Shown here in pieces: positions 20,927 through 28,409 of a stretch of 64,000 nucleotides of DNA. The first letter of the stretch is position 1. Every line of letters starts with the position of its first letter. Source of the stretch: an uncultured Cytophagales bacterium. Lineage in GTDB: Bacteria; Bacteroidota; Bacteroidia; Cytophagales; Cyclobacteriaceae. The position numbers and the translations under genes were made by a program. The notes below the pieces were generated by a model. It ran no database searches and was not told the DNA's origin. It saw nothing but the letters and a program-made list of their open reading frames with translations. The stretch covers positions 62,001 through 126,000 of the forward strand of contig CAJXNP010000016.1 in NCBI GenBank assembly GCA_913057175.1, in the 5' to 3' direction.

Positions 20927-22105
20927 TCATCCATCCATCATGCTCGCTAAACCAAGCTCCAGTCCACGAAGTTCTGCCAGTCCTCTCAGTCGACCAATTG
21001 CTGTATAGCCCGGGTAAGTTTTCTTTTTCAAATCATCCAGCATTTGATGACCATGATCCGGACGCATTGGAATGGATTGTCCTCTTTTTTTCATGACCTG
21101 GAGGATTTCTTTTACAACAGCTACCATATCGGTATCTCCATCCAGATGATCGGCTTCGTGAAAATTTCCTTCACTGTCTCGTTTTGTATTTCTCAAATGA
21201 AGAAAGTGAATATGATCTCCAAACTTCCTGACCATTTCGGGCAGCTTGTTGTCGGGCCTGACTCCATATGAACCTGTACAGAAGCATAGGCCATTAGCTG
21301 GAGAAGGAGCAGCATTTAACAATTCATCGGCATCTTTTTCAGTACTAACAATCCTTGGTAAACCTAAAATCGGATAGGGTGGATCGTCCGGATGGATGGC
21401 CAGTTTTAAACCGACTTCTTCTGCGACTGGAACAATTTGTTGTAAAAAGTAGAAGAGGTGACTTTTCAATTTTTGTGCATCAATGTTTTTATAAGTGTCG
21501 AGAGCAGCAAGGATCTGTTCTACGGTAAACCTTTCTTCACTTCCTGGTAAGCCTAGTAAGGTATTGTTAAACAAGGTAGTTTTTTCATCCTCAGTCAGGT
21601 TATCCAGTCTGTTTTTCGCCTTTTCTCTCTCTTCATCATTATAATCTTTTTCAGCGCCAGGTCGCTGCAAAAGGAAAAGATCAAAAGCTATAAAAGCTGA
21701 TTTCTCAAATCGAAGGGCTTTACTTCCGTCAGACAGGGTATAGACAGGGTCGGTCCTCATCCAATCAAGAATTGGCATAAAATTATAAGTGACGACTTTC
21801 AATCCGCACTTAGCTACATTTCTCAGGCTGTCTTTATAATTTTCAATATATTGAAGGTATTTACCGGTTTGCTTCTTGATATCTTCATGCACAGGCAGAC
21901 TTTCAATAACGGCCCAGGTCATCCCGGCATTTTCTACCATCTGCTTTCTTTTATTTATTTCCTCCATGGTCCAGATATCTCCAACCGGAATGTGATGAAG
22001 CGCGGTAACCACTCCGGTACATCCAGACTGCCGTATATCCTGAAGGCTTACCGGATCATTTGGCCCATACCATCTCATGGTTTGTTCCATTAATATCATA
22101 TTCAT
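20927..22105 (-). CDS. uxuA: D-mannonate dehydratase
   Basis: This 392-aa UxuA-family enzyme dehydrates D-mannonate to 2-keto-3-deoxygluconate in glucuronate breakdown. Recognisable features are the N-terminal [29 protein letters not shown], then [20 protein letters not shown] with metal-binding residues near 235, [16 protein letters not shown] near 275, and the C-terminal [20 protein letters not shown] and YTAIGRLRG motifs. It is the last gene of a minus-strand operon with the SDR gene (27 bp upstream) and GH67. This places uronic-acid catabolism directly behind release of methylglucuronic acid. A uronate isomerase gene is not in the window. Confidence 0.96.
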   Translation of the reverse strand: MNMILMEQTMRWYGPNDPVSLQDIRQSGCTGVVTALHHIPVGDIWTMEEINKRKQMVENAGMTWAVIESLPVHEDIKKQTGKYLQYIENYKDSLRNVAKCGLKVVTYNFMPILDWMRTDPVYTLSDGSKALRFEKSAFIAFDLFLLQRPGAEKDYNDEEREKAKNRLDNLTEDEKTTLFNNTLLGLPGSEERFTVEQILAALDTYKNIDAQKLKSHLFYFLQQIVPVAEEVGLKLAIHPDDPPYPILGLPRIVSTEKDADELLNAAPSPANGLCFCTGSYGVRPDNKLPEMVRKFGDHIHFLHLRNTKRDSEGNFHEADHLDGDTDMVAVVKEILQVMKKRGQSIPMRPDHGHQMLDDLKKKTYPGYTAIGRLRGLAELRGLELGLASMMDG

Positions 22106-22132
22106 ATAGTTTTGAAAGTAAACAATCTAATT

Positions 22133-22957
22133 TTAAACACCACTGTAAGTGCTAAATCCCCCATCGATGGGAAGTACAACACCGGTTACAAATGAAGCCG
22201 ATTCGCTTACAAGGAAAAGCACTGCCCCAACCAATTCATGGGCTTCCCCAAATCGTCTCATAGGCGTTTTATTGATAACTTGTTGGCCACGTTCGGTATA
22301 AGATCCATCAGGGTTTGTCAGCAATGCCCTGTTTTGATTTCCGATAAAAAAACCGGGGGCAATAGCATTAACTCGTATTTTGGACCCGAATTTGATTGCA
22401 AGTTCTACAGCCAGCCAGGAGGTAAGATTTGAAACGGCAGCTTTTGCAACTGAATACCCAAGCACACGGGTCAAAGTTTGCATAGCAGCCATAGATGAAA
22501 TATTAATGATATTTCCGGATTTCTGCTTGGCCATCGTTTCTCCAAAAACCAATGAGGGTAATAAGGTGCCATTGTAGTTTAATGCAGTTACCTTATCCAA
22601 ATCTCCGATATTGACGTCGAATACCGTCTTATCAGGCGAAATGGTTGCGCCAGGCATGTTTCCGCCAGCAGCATTTAGCAAAATATCTACCCTTCCAAAT
22701 TGGCTTAGTATTTCCTCGCGTACTTTTTTCAGGTCATCAATATCGAGTACATTGGATTTTAAGCCTATAGCTGTTCCACCCTGGCCCTGTATTTTTTTGG
22801 CAGCCTCTTTTGCAGCGTCTTCATTGATGTCGAGCATAATGATCTTAGCGCCCGCCTTTGACAGTCCGCTTCCGATTTCAGCTGCAAGTACACCACCACC
22901 GCCAGTTAATACTGCAACTTTTCCCTCGATCTTAAATAAATCTTTTAAATAGTTCAT
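22133..22957 (-). CDS. SDR-family oxidoreductase, probable D-mannonate/fructuronate oxidoreductase
   Basis: This 274-aa short-chain dehydrogenase has the cofactor loop LTGGGGVLAAEIG (~18-30), Asp at the end of strand 2 (MLDIN, suggesting NAD(H) preference), the NAAGG motif, the catalytic Ser in INISSMAAM and YSVAKAA (Tyr and Lys near 168-172). The C-terminal VLPIDGGFSTYSGV is typical. SDRs of this type beside uxuA replace the larger UxuB and interconvert D-fructuronate and D-mannonate; this role is inferred from context. It sits between GH67 and uxuA with 37-bp and 27-bp gaps. Confidence 0.88.
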   Translation of the reverse strand: MNYLKDLFKIEGKVAVLTGGGGVLAAEIGSGLSKAGAKIIMLDINEDAAKEAAKKIQGQGGTAIGLKSNVLDIDDLKKVREEILSQFGRVDILLNAAGGNMPGATISPDKTVFDVNIGDLDKVTALNYNGTLLPSLVFGETMAKQKSGNIINISSMAAMQTLTRVLGYSVAKAAVSNLTSWLAVELAIKFGSKIRVNAIAPGFFIGNQNRALLTNPDGSYTERGQQVINKTPMRRFGEAHELVGAVLFLVSESASFVTGVVLPIDGGFSTYSGV

Positions 22958-22994
22958 TGTTTTTGTTTGTCATTATTGTTGTTAAAGTGTCGTT

Positions 22995-25163
22995 TTACCA
23001 TCTGGGCCTGATTCCCGGCGCATACGGAAAGGATAAATTCATATAATAATTCAGGTCCATTTCTGGTTTTTCAAGTGATTTTGGAATGGGTTTGTTGGAA
23101 AATGTTTGGAAATATAGCAGGCATGAGTTCCTCCACCAAATGGCTTCTTTTTGTTGAATAGTTAAAAGCATATCTACCCTGTCATATCTTTCCTGGTCGA
23201 TTTTGCCTTTTACTGAATGCCATTGATCCTGCATCCATCCAACAGAATCAGCACCTTTATAATATTCATAGCACAATTCATCCCAGAGGGAATTTCCGGA
23301 TCTCATTTTGTAATCCCATGGTAAATGGTGAAACCAGAGTAAATATTTGTCGGGGCATAGATCCACCGAACCAAACATTTTCCTCACTTCTGGAAAATAT
23401 TGTTCAATAGCATTGCTGCCTGTTTCTGTTCTGTCAAAACCTATCCCATTGCTGTCCGCCTTGTGATAATAAACGGAAGTCCAGTCAGCACGTGGCATGT
23501 CTTTTATCCAGGGAGCGGGCCCGTAATGATGATCACCTCCCATCATATGATGGAGTCCCAGAGGGGTCATGTATTTCACCACAATTTCATGTGATGCCAA
23601 CATCATGTCTTTAATGGGTTGAACAACATCCTCGTCATTACTGAAAGTCATTCGAATCCATTCATCGGCAATTTGCTCTGATGACAATTCATGATTCCAG
23701 GTCAATCTTCCAAATGCATACCAGTTTGACTGTCCAAATGTATGACCGGTCCAGTTTCTGTCATTACCAATATTTGATACACCGGCTATTCCTGATAATT
23801 TGTGATTGTCAAGTGAACCATCTACAACTTTTGCCACTGTGGATCCTTTCCCTTTTGCATAGGTATCAGAATCAAGACACTCTTTGTACATGGAAGATAA
23901 ATAGGCAAGATTGGTCGCTTGTCCAAGATATTCCTGTGTGATTTGAAACTCCATCATGAGAGGAGTCTGAGGCATAGCGCCAAAGAGTGGGTGAAAAGGC
24001 TCACGTGGTTGGAAATCAATGGCACCATTTTTAACCTGTACCATGACGTTATCTCGGAAATTGCCATCATAAGGCTTGAACTCATTGTAAGCTTGCTTTG
24101 CCCGATCAACCGGTTCCTCATCACTATAAACAAACGCCCTCCACATCACAATGCCATTAAAAGGTTTCAAAGCATCGGCCAGCATATTGGCCCCATCCAC
24201 ATGTGTCCGGTCATAATTCTGGGGGCCAGGCTGCCCTTCTGAGTTTGCTTTTACAAGGAAACCACCGAAGTCGGGTACGTAATTATAAATTTCTTTTACT
24301 TTTTCATTCCACCAGTTCTGAACATCAGGTTTGAGTGGATCAGCCGTTTCCAGTCCTCCGATCTCAATAGGAGCACTAAACCTGGCAGTCAGATAAACTT
24401 TCAATCCATAAGGCCTGAACAGATCTGCCAAAACTTTAACTTTCTCGAGATACGAGGGTGTAAGTACAAGGGCATTCGCATTCACATTCGTTAAGACAGT
24501 TCCATTGATCCCAATTGACGCATTTGCTCGGGCATAGTCAATATACCTCGGGTCGATGTAATCAGGCAATCTGTGCCAGTCCCAGATCGAAAAGCCGGCA
24601 TACCCTCGCTCCACCGTCCTGTCCAGGTTATCCCAGTGATTGAGGATCCTGATGTTTACTTTTGGTGCAGTTTGGATGTCGAGGTCATCAATATTTTGAT
24701 GAGTTTGAAGGAGTTTAATAAAATGAAAGGTTCCATAAAGACAGCCAATATCTTTATTTGCCGCGATAACGATCTGTTTATTCTTTCCTTTTTTTATTGA
24801 TTGGATCAGATAGCCTTCTTCACCAAGAGCATTTAAAGAAGTCTTATCAATGTTAGCCGAAATAAACGACGAATTGGCTGGAGTTCCGATAATGACAAGC
24901 CCGTTTGCACTGGTAGAACTCAGCTCGGAAACATTTTCACCAAATAGACCACTTAAAGCCGCGGATAACTCTTTTTTAATCACCTCATTTGTACGAGAAT
25001 TTCCTTCAAGATGATATCCTGAGATTGCAGCCTTATATGAATTTAAAAGGCTTTCATCATCGATTTGGTTGTACCTCAACCACAATTGATAACCGTCTTC
25101 TGAGAATCCAGGTTGAAAAATAAAAGTAAAGAAGATAAAAAGTATCGCAATTTTGTTTTGCAT
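22995..25163 (-). CDS. GH67 alpha-glucuronidase, exported
   Basis: This 722-aa enzyme removes (4-O-methyl)glucuronic acid from the non-reducing end of xylo-oligosaccharides. It has a Sec signal peptide (MQNKIAILFIFFTFIFQPGFS). The GH67 active site is complete by alignment with known members: acid Glu309 in KANSEGQPGPQ, Asp383 in KNGAIDFQPREP and Glu411 in EFQITQEYLGQ, the last two 28 residues apart as in characterised enzymes. An N-terminal beta domain and a C-terminal helical domain complete the family architecture. It leads the operon with the SDR gene and uxuA. A GCAATCGATTGC operator lies about 160 bp upstream of its ATG, so LacI-type control is likely. Confidence 0.96.
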   Translation of the reverse strand: MQNKIAILFIFFTFIFQPGFSEDGYQLWLRYNQIDDESLLNSYKAAISGYHLEGNSRTNEVIKKELSAALSGLFGENVSELSSTSANGLVIIGTPANSSFISANIDKTSLNALGEEGYLIQSIKKGKNKQIVIAANKDIGCLYGTFHFIKLLQTHQNIDDLDIQTAPKVNIRILNHWDNLDRTVERGYAGFSIWDWHRLPDYIDPRYIDYARANASIGINGTVLTNVNANALVLTPSYLEKVKVLADLFRPYGLKVYLTARFSAPIEIGGLETADPLKPDVQNWWNEKVKEIYNYVPDFGGFLVKANSEGQPGPQNYDRTHVDGANMLADALKPFNGIVMWRAFVYSDEEPVDRAKQAYNEFKPYDGNFRDNVMVQVKNGAIDFQPREPFHPLFGAMPQTPLMMEFQITQEYLGQATNLAYLSSMYKECLDSDTYAKGKGSTVAKVVDGSLDNHKLSGIAGVSNIGNDRNWTGHTFGQSNWYAFGRLTWNHELSSEQIADEWIRMTFSNDEDVVQPIKDMMLASHEIVVKYMTPLGLHHMMGGDHHYGPAPWIKDMPRADWTSVYYHKADSNGIGFDRTETGSNAIEQYFPEVRKMFGSVDLCPDKYLLWFHHLPWDYKMRSGNSLWDELCYEYYKGADSVGWMQDQWHSVKGKIDQERYDRVDMLLTIQQKEAIWWRNSCLLYFQTFSNKPIPKSLEKPEMDLNYYMNLSFPYAPGIRPRW

Positions 25164-25302
25164 AGTTCTATTATGTTGTATTTAAAGCTTAATAAGACTG
25201 TCTGTTGATTTTGGTGGATTATTCAAATTGTACGATTTAATTTCTAATACAATTTGCCGTTTAATAATTGGTTGACAAATAAAAAGCAAAAACTATTTAA
25301 TT

Positions 25303-25310
25303 CAAATTAA
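25303..25310 (-). promoter_or_regulatory. Weak -7-like box upstream of GH67
   Basis: On the minus strand this reads TTAATTTG, 7 of 8 positions of TAnnTTTG. A TTG in the adjacent operator is only 15 bp upstream, shorter than the usual spacing. It is noted because it lies next to the operator; evidence is weak. Confidence 0.25.
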
Positions 25311-25324
25311 TTATATATATTTAC

Positions 25325-25336
25325 GCAATCGATTGC
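25325..25336. promoter_or_regulatory. LacI-type operator GCAATCGATTGC (site 1)
   Basis: A perfect 12-bp palindrome with a central CG, the hallmark of LacI/GalR-family operators. A 25-bp stretch around it (25320-25344) is identical to 48688-48712 upstream of susC. It lies in the gap between GH67 (minus) and the surface lipoprotein gene (plus), 365 bp from site 2. Confidence 0.75.
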
Positions 25337-25689
25337 ATAATTAAGAATAATTTCTTTTTTTAGTTGAGAATTAGGCTTAATTACTTTTTAATGGCTGATT
25401 TGGCCGGGGTAATGGCATTGTCAATCAGGAAAATAATTTACTGTAGGAGTATGACAAAATTTTACTTTTTAGTATTTAATATCTTCCAAAAATTCTTTTG
25501 TTATTCACAAAATGGATTAAATCTGAATTCCGAAAATCACATTTCAGAATGGTTTATTGTAGATTTATATAGGTATAAGCTTCCTGATAAAGGGTTTTGC
25601 TTCGAGCCTTTTACGATCAACCCAATCACCAACATCTGTCCTCAAAGAAAATTTCATAAAATAAATAGCTTATTTGTTTTGATAATTAC
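25337..25689. other. AT-rich intergenic stretch between the two operators
   Basis: About 350 bp separate operator sites 1 and 2. I see no gene with a credible start or family resemblance: the open frame at 25364-25723 starts with TTG, has odd composition and runs through the second operator. The stretch is AT-rich and may simply be regulatory DNA that can loop. Confidence 0.5.
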
Positions 25690-25701
25690 ACAATCGATTG
25701 C
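25690..25701. promoter_or_regulatory. LacI-type operator ACAATCGATTGC (site 2)
   Basis: Matches the 12-bp palindrome at 11 of 12 positions and lies 149 bp before the ATG of the surface lipoprotein gene at 25850. Together with site 1 it gives a pair spaced like a repression loop. Confidence 0.65.
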
Positions 25702-25794
25702 ATTGAAATTACTAATTTTATAAACTAAAAATTTATGCCTATGAACTATGTGTTTACAATATGGTTTCAAATTCCAAAAGCCCAGGGCTTCAGA

Positions 25795-25815
25795 GAGGTT
25801 AAGAACCTCATTTTT
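25795..25815 (+). terminator. Short hairpin with T-run in leader of the surface lipoprotein gene
   Basis: GAGGTT-AAG-AACCTC followed by ATTTTT, about 40 bp before the ATG at 25850. A second small hairpin (AAGCCC/GGGCTT, near 25778-25790) precedes it. It could be an attenuator, but the stem is only 6 bp. Confidence 0.3.
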
Positions 25816-25849
25816 AATGATTTGTTGAACCTAATAAAATTTTAAGCTG

Positions 25850-26995
25850 ATGATCAAATTGTTTAAATTTTCATTTATACTGATACTACCGGCTTTAATC
25901 ATGTTTGTGCTGGTAAGTTGCGAAGATACCGAAGATCGGTTGACCGGGTCTAATCCCACAGGTAATACGGTGGATGTAAGTAACAGGATTTCAGGTTTTA
26001 CTCCTGCAATTGCTGGTGCAGGAACCCCATTGACAATTAATGGAAGTAGCCTTTCCGGCGTTAAAAGAATTTACATGGGAAGTACCTGGATATTTGATTT
26101 TGAAGCATCCGATTCAGAAATCACATTTAATGTTCCTGGAAATATGACCCTTGGTGCGAATGAAATCACACTCGTATTTGATGGTGATGAACGGGCAATA
26201 AATTCCGTTGAAGTTGTACCTATCCCTTCTATCAACTACTTTACGCCAAAGGCTGCTGGTGAAGGTGACGAAGTTATTATTACCGGAAACAATTTATCTT
26301 ACGCAAATTCTGTGACTGTTAGTGGTGTAAGTGCGACAATCACAGAGCAAGAAGATGGTCTTATCAGGTTCACGATGCCAGGTGGAGCTACAACCGGCCC
26401 AATTGAAGTGACAAACTCAAGTGGCAATGTTTCTACCAGCCCGGGATCAATAATTTCTTGTTCGGATGAGCCTGATAATTTAGCTTGCTTTCCTGTAATC
26501 AATGTCAATGGAAGCTTTGAAGATGGAGAAACAAACTGGAACCTTGCTGGTGGTAGTTCGGCTGCTACCCATACGTACGAGGTGACGGATGAAGATAGCT
26601 ATGACGGATTTTATTCAGCTAAAATAACTGTAGAAAGCGTTAGTGAAGCTGCTTCTGATCCCAATGAAGGAAGTGCATGGCATATTCAACCTACAACAGC
26701 TATGAATGTAGATCCTACTGCAACATATCACGTGAGCTTTTGGGTAAAAGGTTCAGGCCTTGCAAAAGCTAAGTTTGCCATGGATCAGGGAGGTACTCCA
26801 GGCTGGAGTGAATGGGCTGCTCCAACCTCCGGAATAGCAACCGATGAATGGACAGAATTTACTTACGAATTTTCACCAACAACGGAAGCTCCTCCAGGTG
26901 ACCAATCTTCCAGGTTTGCCATCAGCATGAATTACCCTGGAAATAATGGTGGGGTACTATATATTGATAACCTGAGAGTAGTAAAGATCGACTAG
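25850..26995 (+). CDS. Surface glycan-binding lipoprotein: two IPT/TIG domains plus a CBM-like domain
   Basis: This 381-aa lipoprotein has lipobox LVSC (Cys near residue 25) followed by an acidic EDTED, a signal compatible with surface export in Bacteroidota. Two IPT/TIG immunoglobulin-like repeats follow (~45-125: GFTPAIAGAGTPLTINGSSL; ~127-205: YFTPKAAGEGDEVIITGNNL). A C-terminal CBM4/9/22-like beta-sandwich runs ~215-380 (NGSFEDGETNWNLAGG, ATYHVSFWVKGSG, GGVLYIDNLRV). It has no catalytic domain, so it probably captures xylan at the cell surface, like SGBP/SusE-type proteins. Operator site 2 lies upstream and a strong terminator follows, so it may be made in excess of the enzymes behind it. 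Confidence 0.85.
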   Translation: MIKLFKFSFILILPALIMFVLVSCEDTEDRLTGSNPTGNTVDVSNRISGFTPAIAGAGTPLTINGSSLSGVKRIYMGSTWIFDFEASDSEITFNVPGNMTLGANEITLVFDGDERAINSVEVVPIPSINYFTPKAAGEGDEVIITGNNLSYANSVTVSGVSATITEQEDGLIRFTMPGGATTGPIEVTNSSGNVSTSPGSIISCSDEPDNLACFPVINVNGSFEDGETNWNLAGGSSAATHTYEVTDEDSYDGFYSAKITVESVSEAASDPNEGSAWHIQPTTAMNVDPTATYHVSFWVKGSGLAKAKFAMDQGGTPGWSEWAAPTSGIATDEWTEFTYEFSPTTEAPPGDQSSRFAISMNYPGNNGGVLYIDNLRVVKID

Positions 26996-27038
26996 TGATC
27001 TATCAATTCGCATCCAACTTAATTGAAATATTAAAATG

Positions 27039-27066
27039 AAAAGCCGGAAGCCCGGCTTTTCATTTT
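27039..27066 (+). terminator. Rho-independent terminator after the surface lipoprotein gene
   Basis: AAAAGCCGG, a 4-base loop and CCGGCTTTT form a 9-bp stem (27039-27060), followed by CATTTTT. It separates the binding protein from GH10, either ending the transcript or reducing downstream expression. Confidence 0.85.
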
Positions 27067-27196
27067 TAAAGAAACATTTATACCGTTTATATGTCCTATT
27101 CCTGTTTTTAATCTAAAACTTCATTCTCATTTATGATATAATCCATAAATTCCTTGTTAAATGACTAAAAGACAAAATCAAGAAAAACAGATTGTT

Positions 27197-28378
27197 ATGA
27201 ATTCAATTTTTAGAAAAGGGTTAAGAATCAAAGCCATTTATCCGCAATTTTTATTGGGACTATTGATCATTTTAAATGTCGCATGTACAAAAACCCAGGA
27301 GGAGTCATTAAACGAAAAAGGACTCAAGGACTACTACGATGGCTATTATAAAATTGGGGTGGCCATCCCATCACAGTATTTAAATGACACTGTTGAGGGT
27401 CAGTTTATCGCCAGACACTTCAATAGCATGACAATGGAGAATGAAATGAAATGGATGCACATTCACCCCTCCCTTGGCGAATATAATTTTGAACCAGCGG
27501 ACAAGTTTGTGAATTGGGGAACGGAACATGGAATGTTTTTAGTTGGTCATACACTTGTCTGGCACAGCCAGCTGGCCCCTGACGTTTTTAAAAGAGAAGA
27601 AACAGGTAATCCTGCTGTTGATACCCTTTTGGTTGACAGCCTAACTCTAATGACGAGGATGAAAGATCATATTGAAACCATTGTTGGCCGATACAAAGGA
27701 AAAATTCAAAGTTGGGATGTGGTGAATGAAGCCCTGGAAGAGGATGGCTCCTTACGAAAATCAAATTTTTACAACATTGCTGGTGAGGGCTTCATTGAAA
27801 AAGCTTTTGAATGGGCAAATCAGGCTGATCCTGATGCCGAATTGTATTACAATGATTACAACCTGGTAGAACCCGCCAAAAGGGACGGGGCAATTGAAAT
27901 AGTGAAAGGATTGAAGGAAAAAGGACTACGAATAGACGGAGTAGGAGTACAGGCTCACTGGGAGTTGAATTACCCGTCATTGGAAAAGATAGAAGAAGCG
28001 ATACTTAAATATTCTGAGCAAGGTGTGAAAGTAATGTTTACCGAGCTGGATGTATCCGTTTTGCCAAGTCCATGGAGAATGCCTTCCGCGGATGTAAGCA
28101 TTAAATTTGAAAATAACCCTACCATGAATCCCTATCCTGATGGTATTCCCGATTCAGTTAATGCTGCATTGGCAAAAAGGTATGCGGATATTTTTGCTCT
28201 TTTCAATAAGCATAAGGACAAAATTAGTCGGGTAACATTCTGGGGATTGCATGATGGTGTATCCTGGAAAAACGATTTCCCAATTCAGGGAAGAACGGAT
28301 TACACACTGTTGTTTGACCGAAATTTGGAACCGAAAGAAGCTTACACTGAAGTCATCAATCTTGTAAAAGAGCAATAA
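27197..28378 (+). CDS. GH10 endo-beta-1,4-xylanase, lipoprotein
   Basis: The protein is 393 aa from the ATG at 27197, which puts the signal peptide at the start; an upstream ATG at 27161 adds 12 polar residues. The lipobox LNVAC (Cys30) indicates a lipoprotein. The GH10 barrel is clear: NSMTMENEMKW, HTLVWHSQ, acid/base Glu178 in SWDVVNEALEEDG, GVQAHWELNYPS, nucleophile Glu283 in VMFTELDVSV, and WGLHDGVSWKND near the end. An insertion after the nucleophile strand is common in Bacteroidota GH10. It cuts the xylan backbone, making substrates for GH115 and GH67. GH115 follows within about 30 bp. No operator is visible in the 100-bp leader. Confidence 0.96.
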   Translation: MNSIFRKGLRIKAIYPQFLLGLLIILNVACTKTQEESLNEKGLKDYYDGYYKIGVAIPSQYLNDTVEGQFIARHFNSMTMENEMKWMHIHPSLGEYNFEPADKFVNWGTEHGMFLVGHTLVWHSQLAPDVFKREETGNPAVDTLLVDSLTLMTRMKDHIETIVGRYKGKIQSWDVVNEALEEDGSLRKSNFYNIAGEGFIEKAFEWANQADPDAELYYNDYNLVEPAKRDGAIEIVKGLKEKGLRIDGVGVQAHWELNYPSLEKIEEAILKYSEQGVKVMFTELDVSVLPSPWRMPSADVSIKFENNPTMNPYPDGIPDSVNAALAKRYADIFALFNKHKDKISRVTFWGLHDGVSWKNDFPIQGRTDYTLLFDRNLEPKEAYTEVINLVKEQ

Positions 28379-28409
28379 AATAGTGTCACCCTTCAACAAA
28401 TCTATTTAT

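Noticed and set aside
25364-25723. Open frame of 119 codons between the two operators
   Set aside because: It starts with TTG, has no family resemblance and an odd composition, and runs through operator site 2. It is more likely non-coding DNA.
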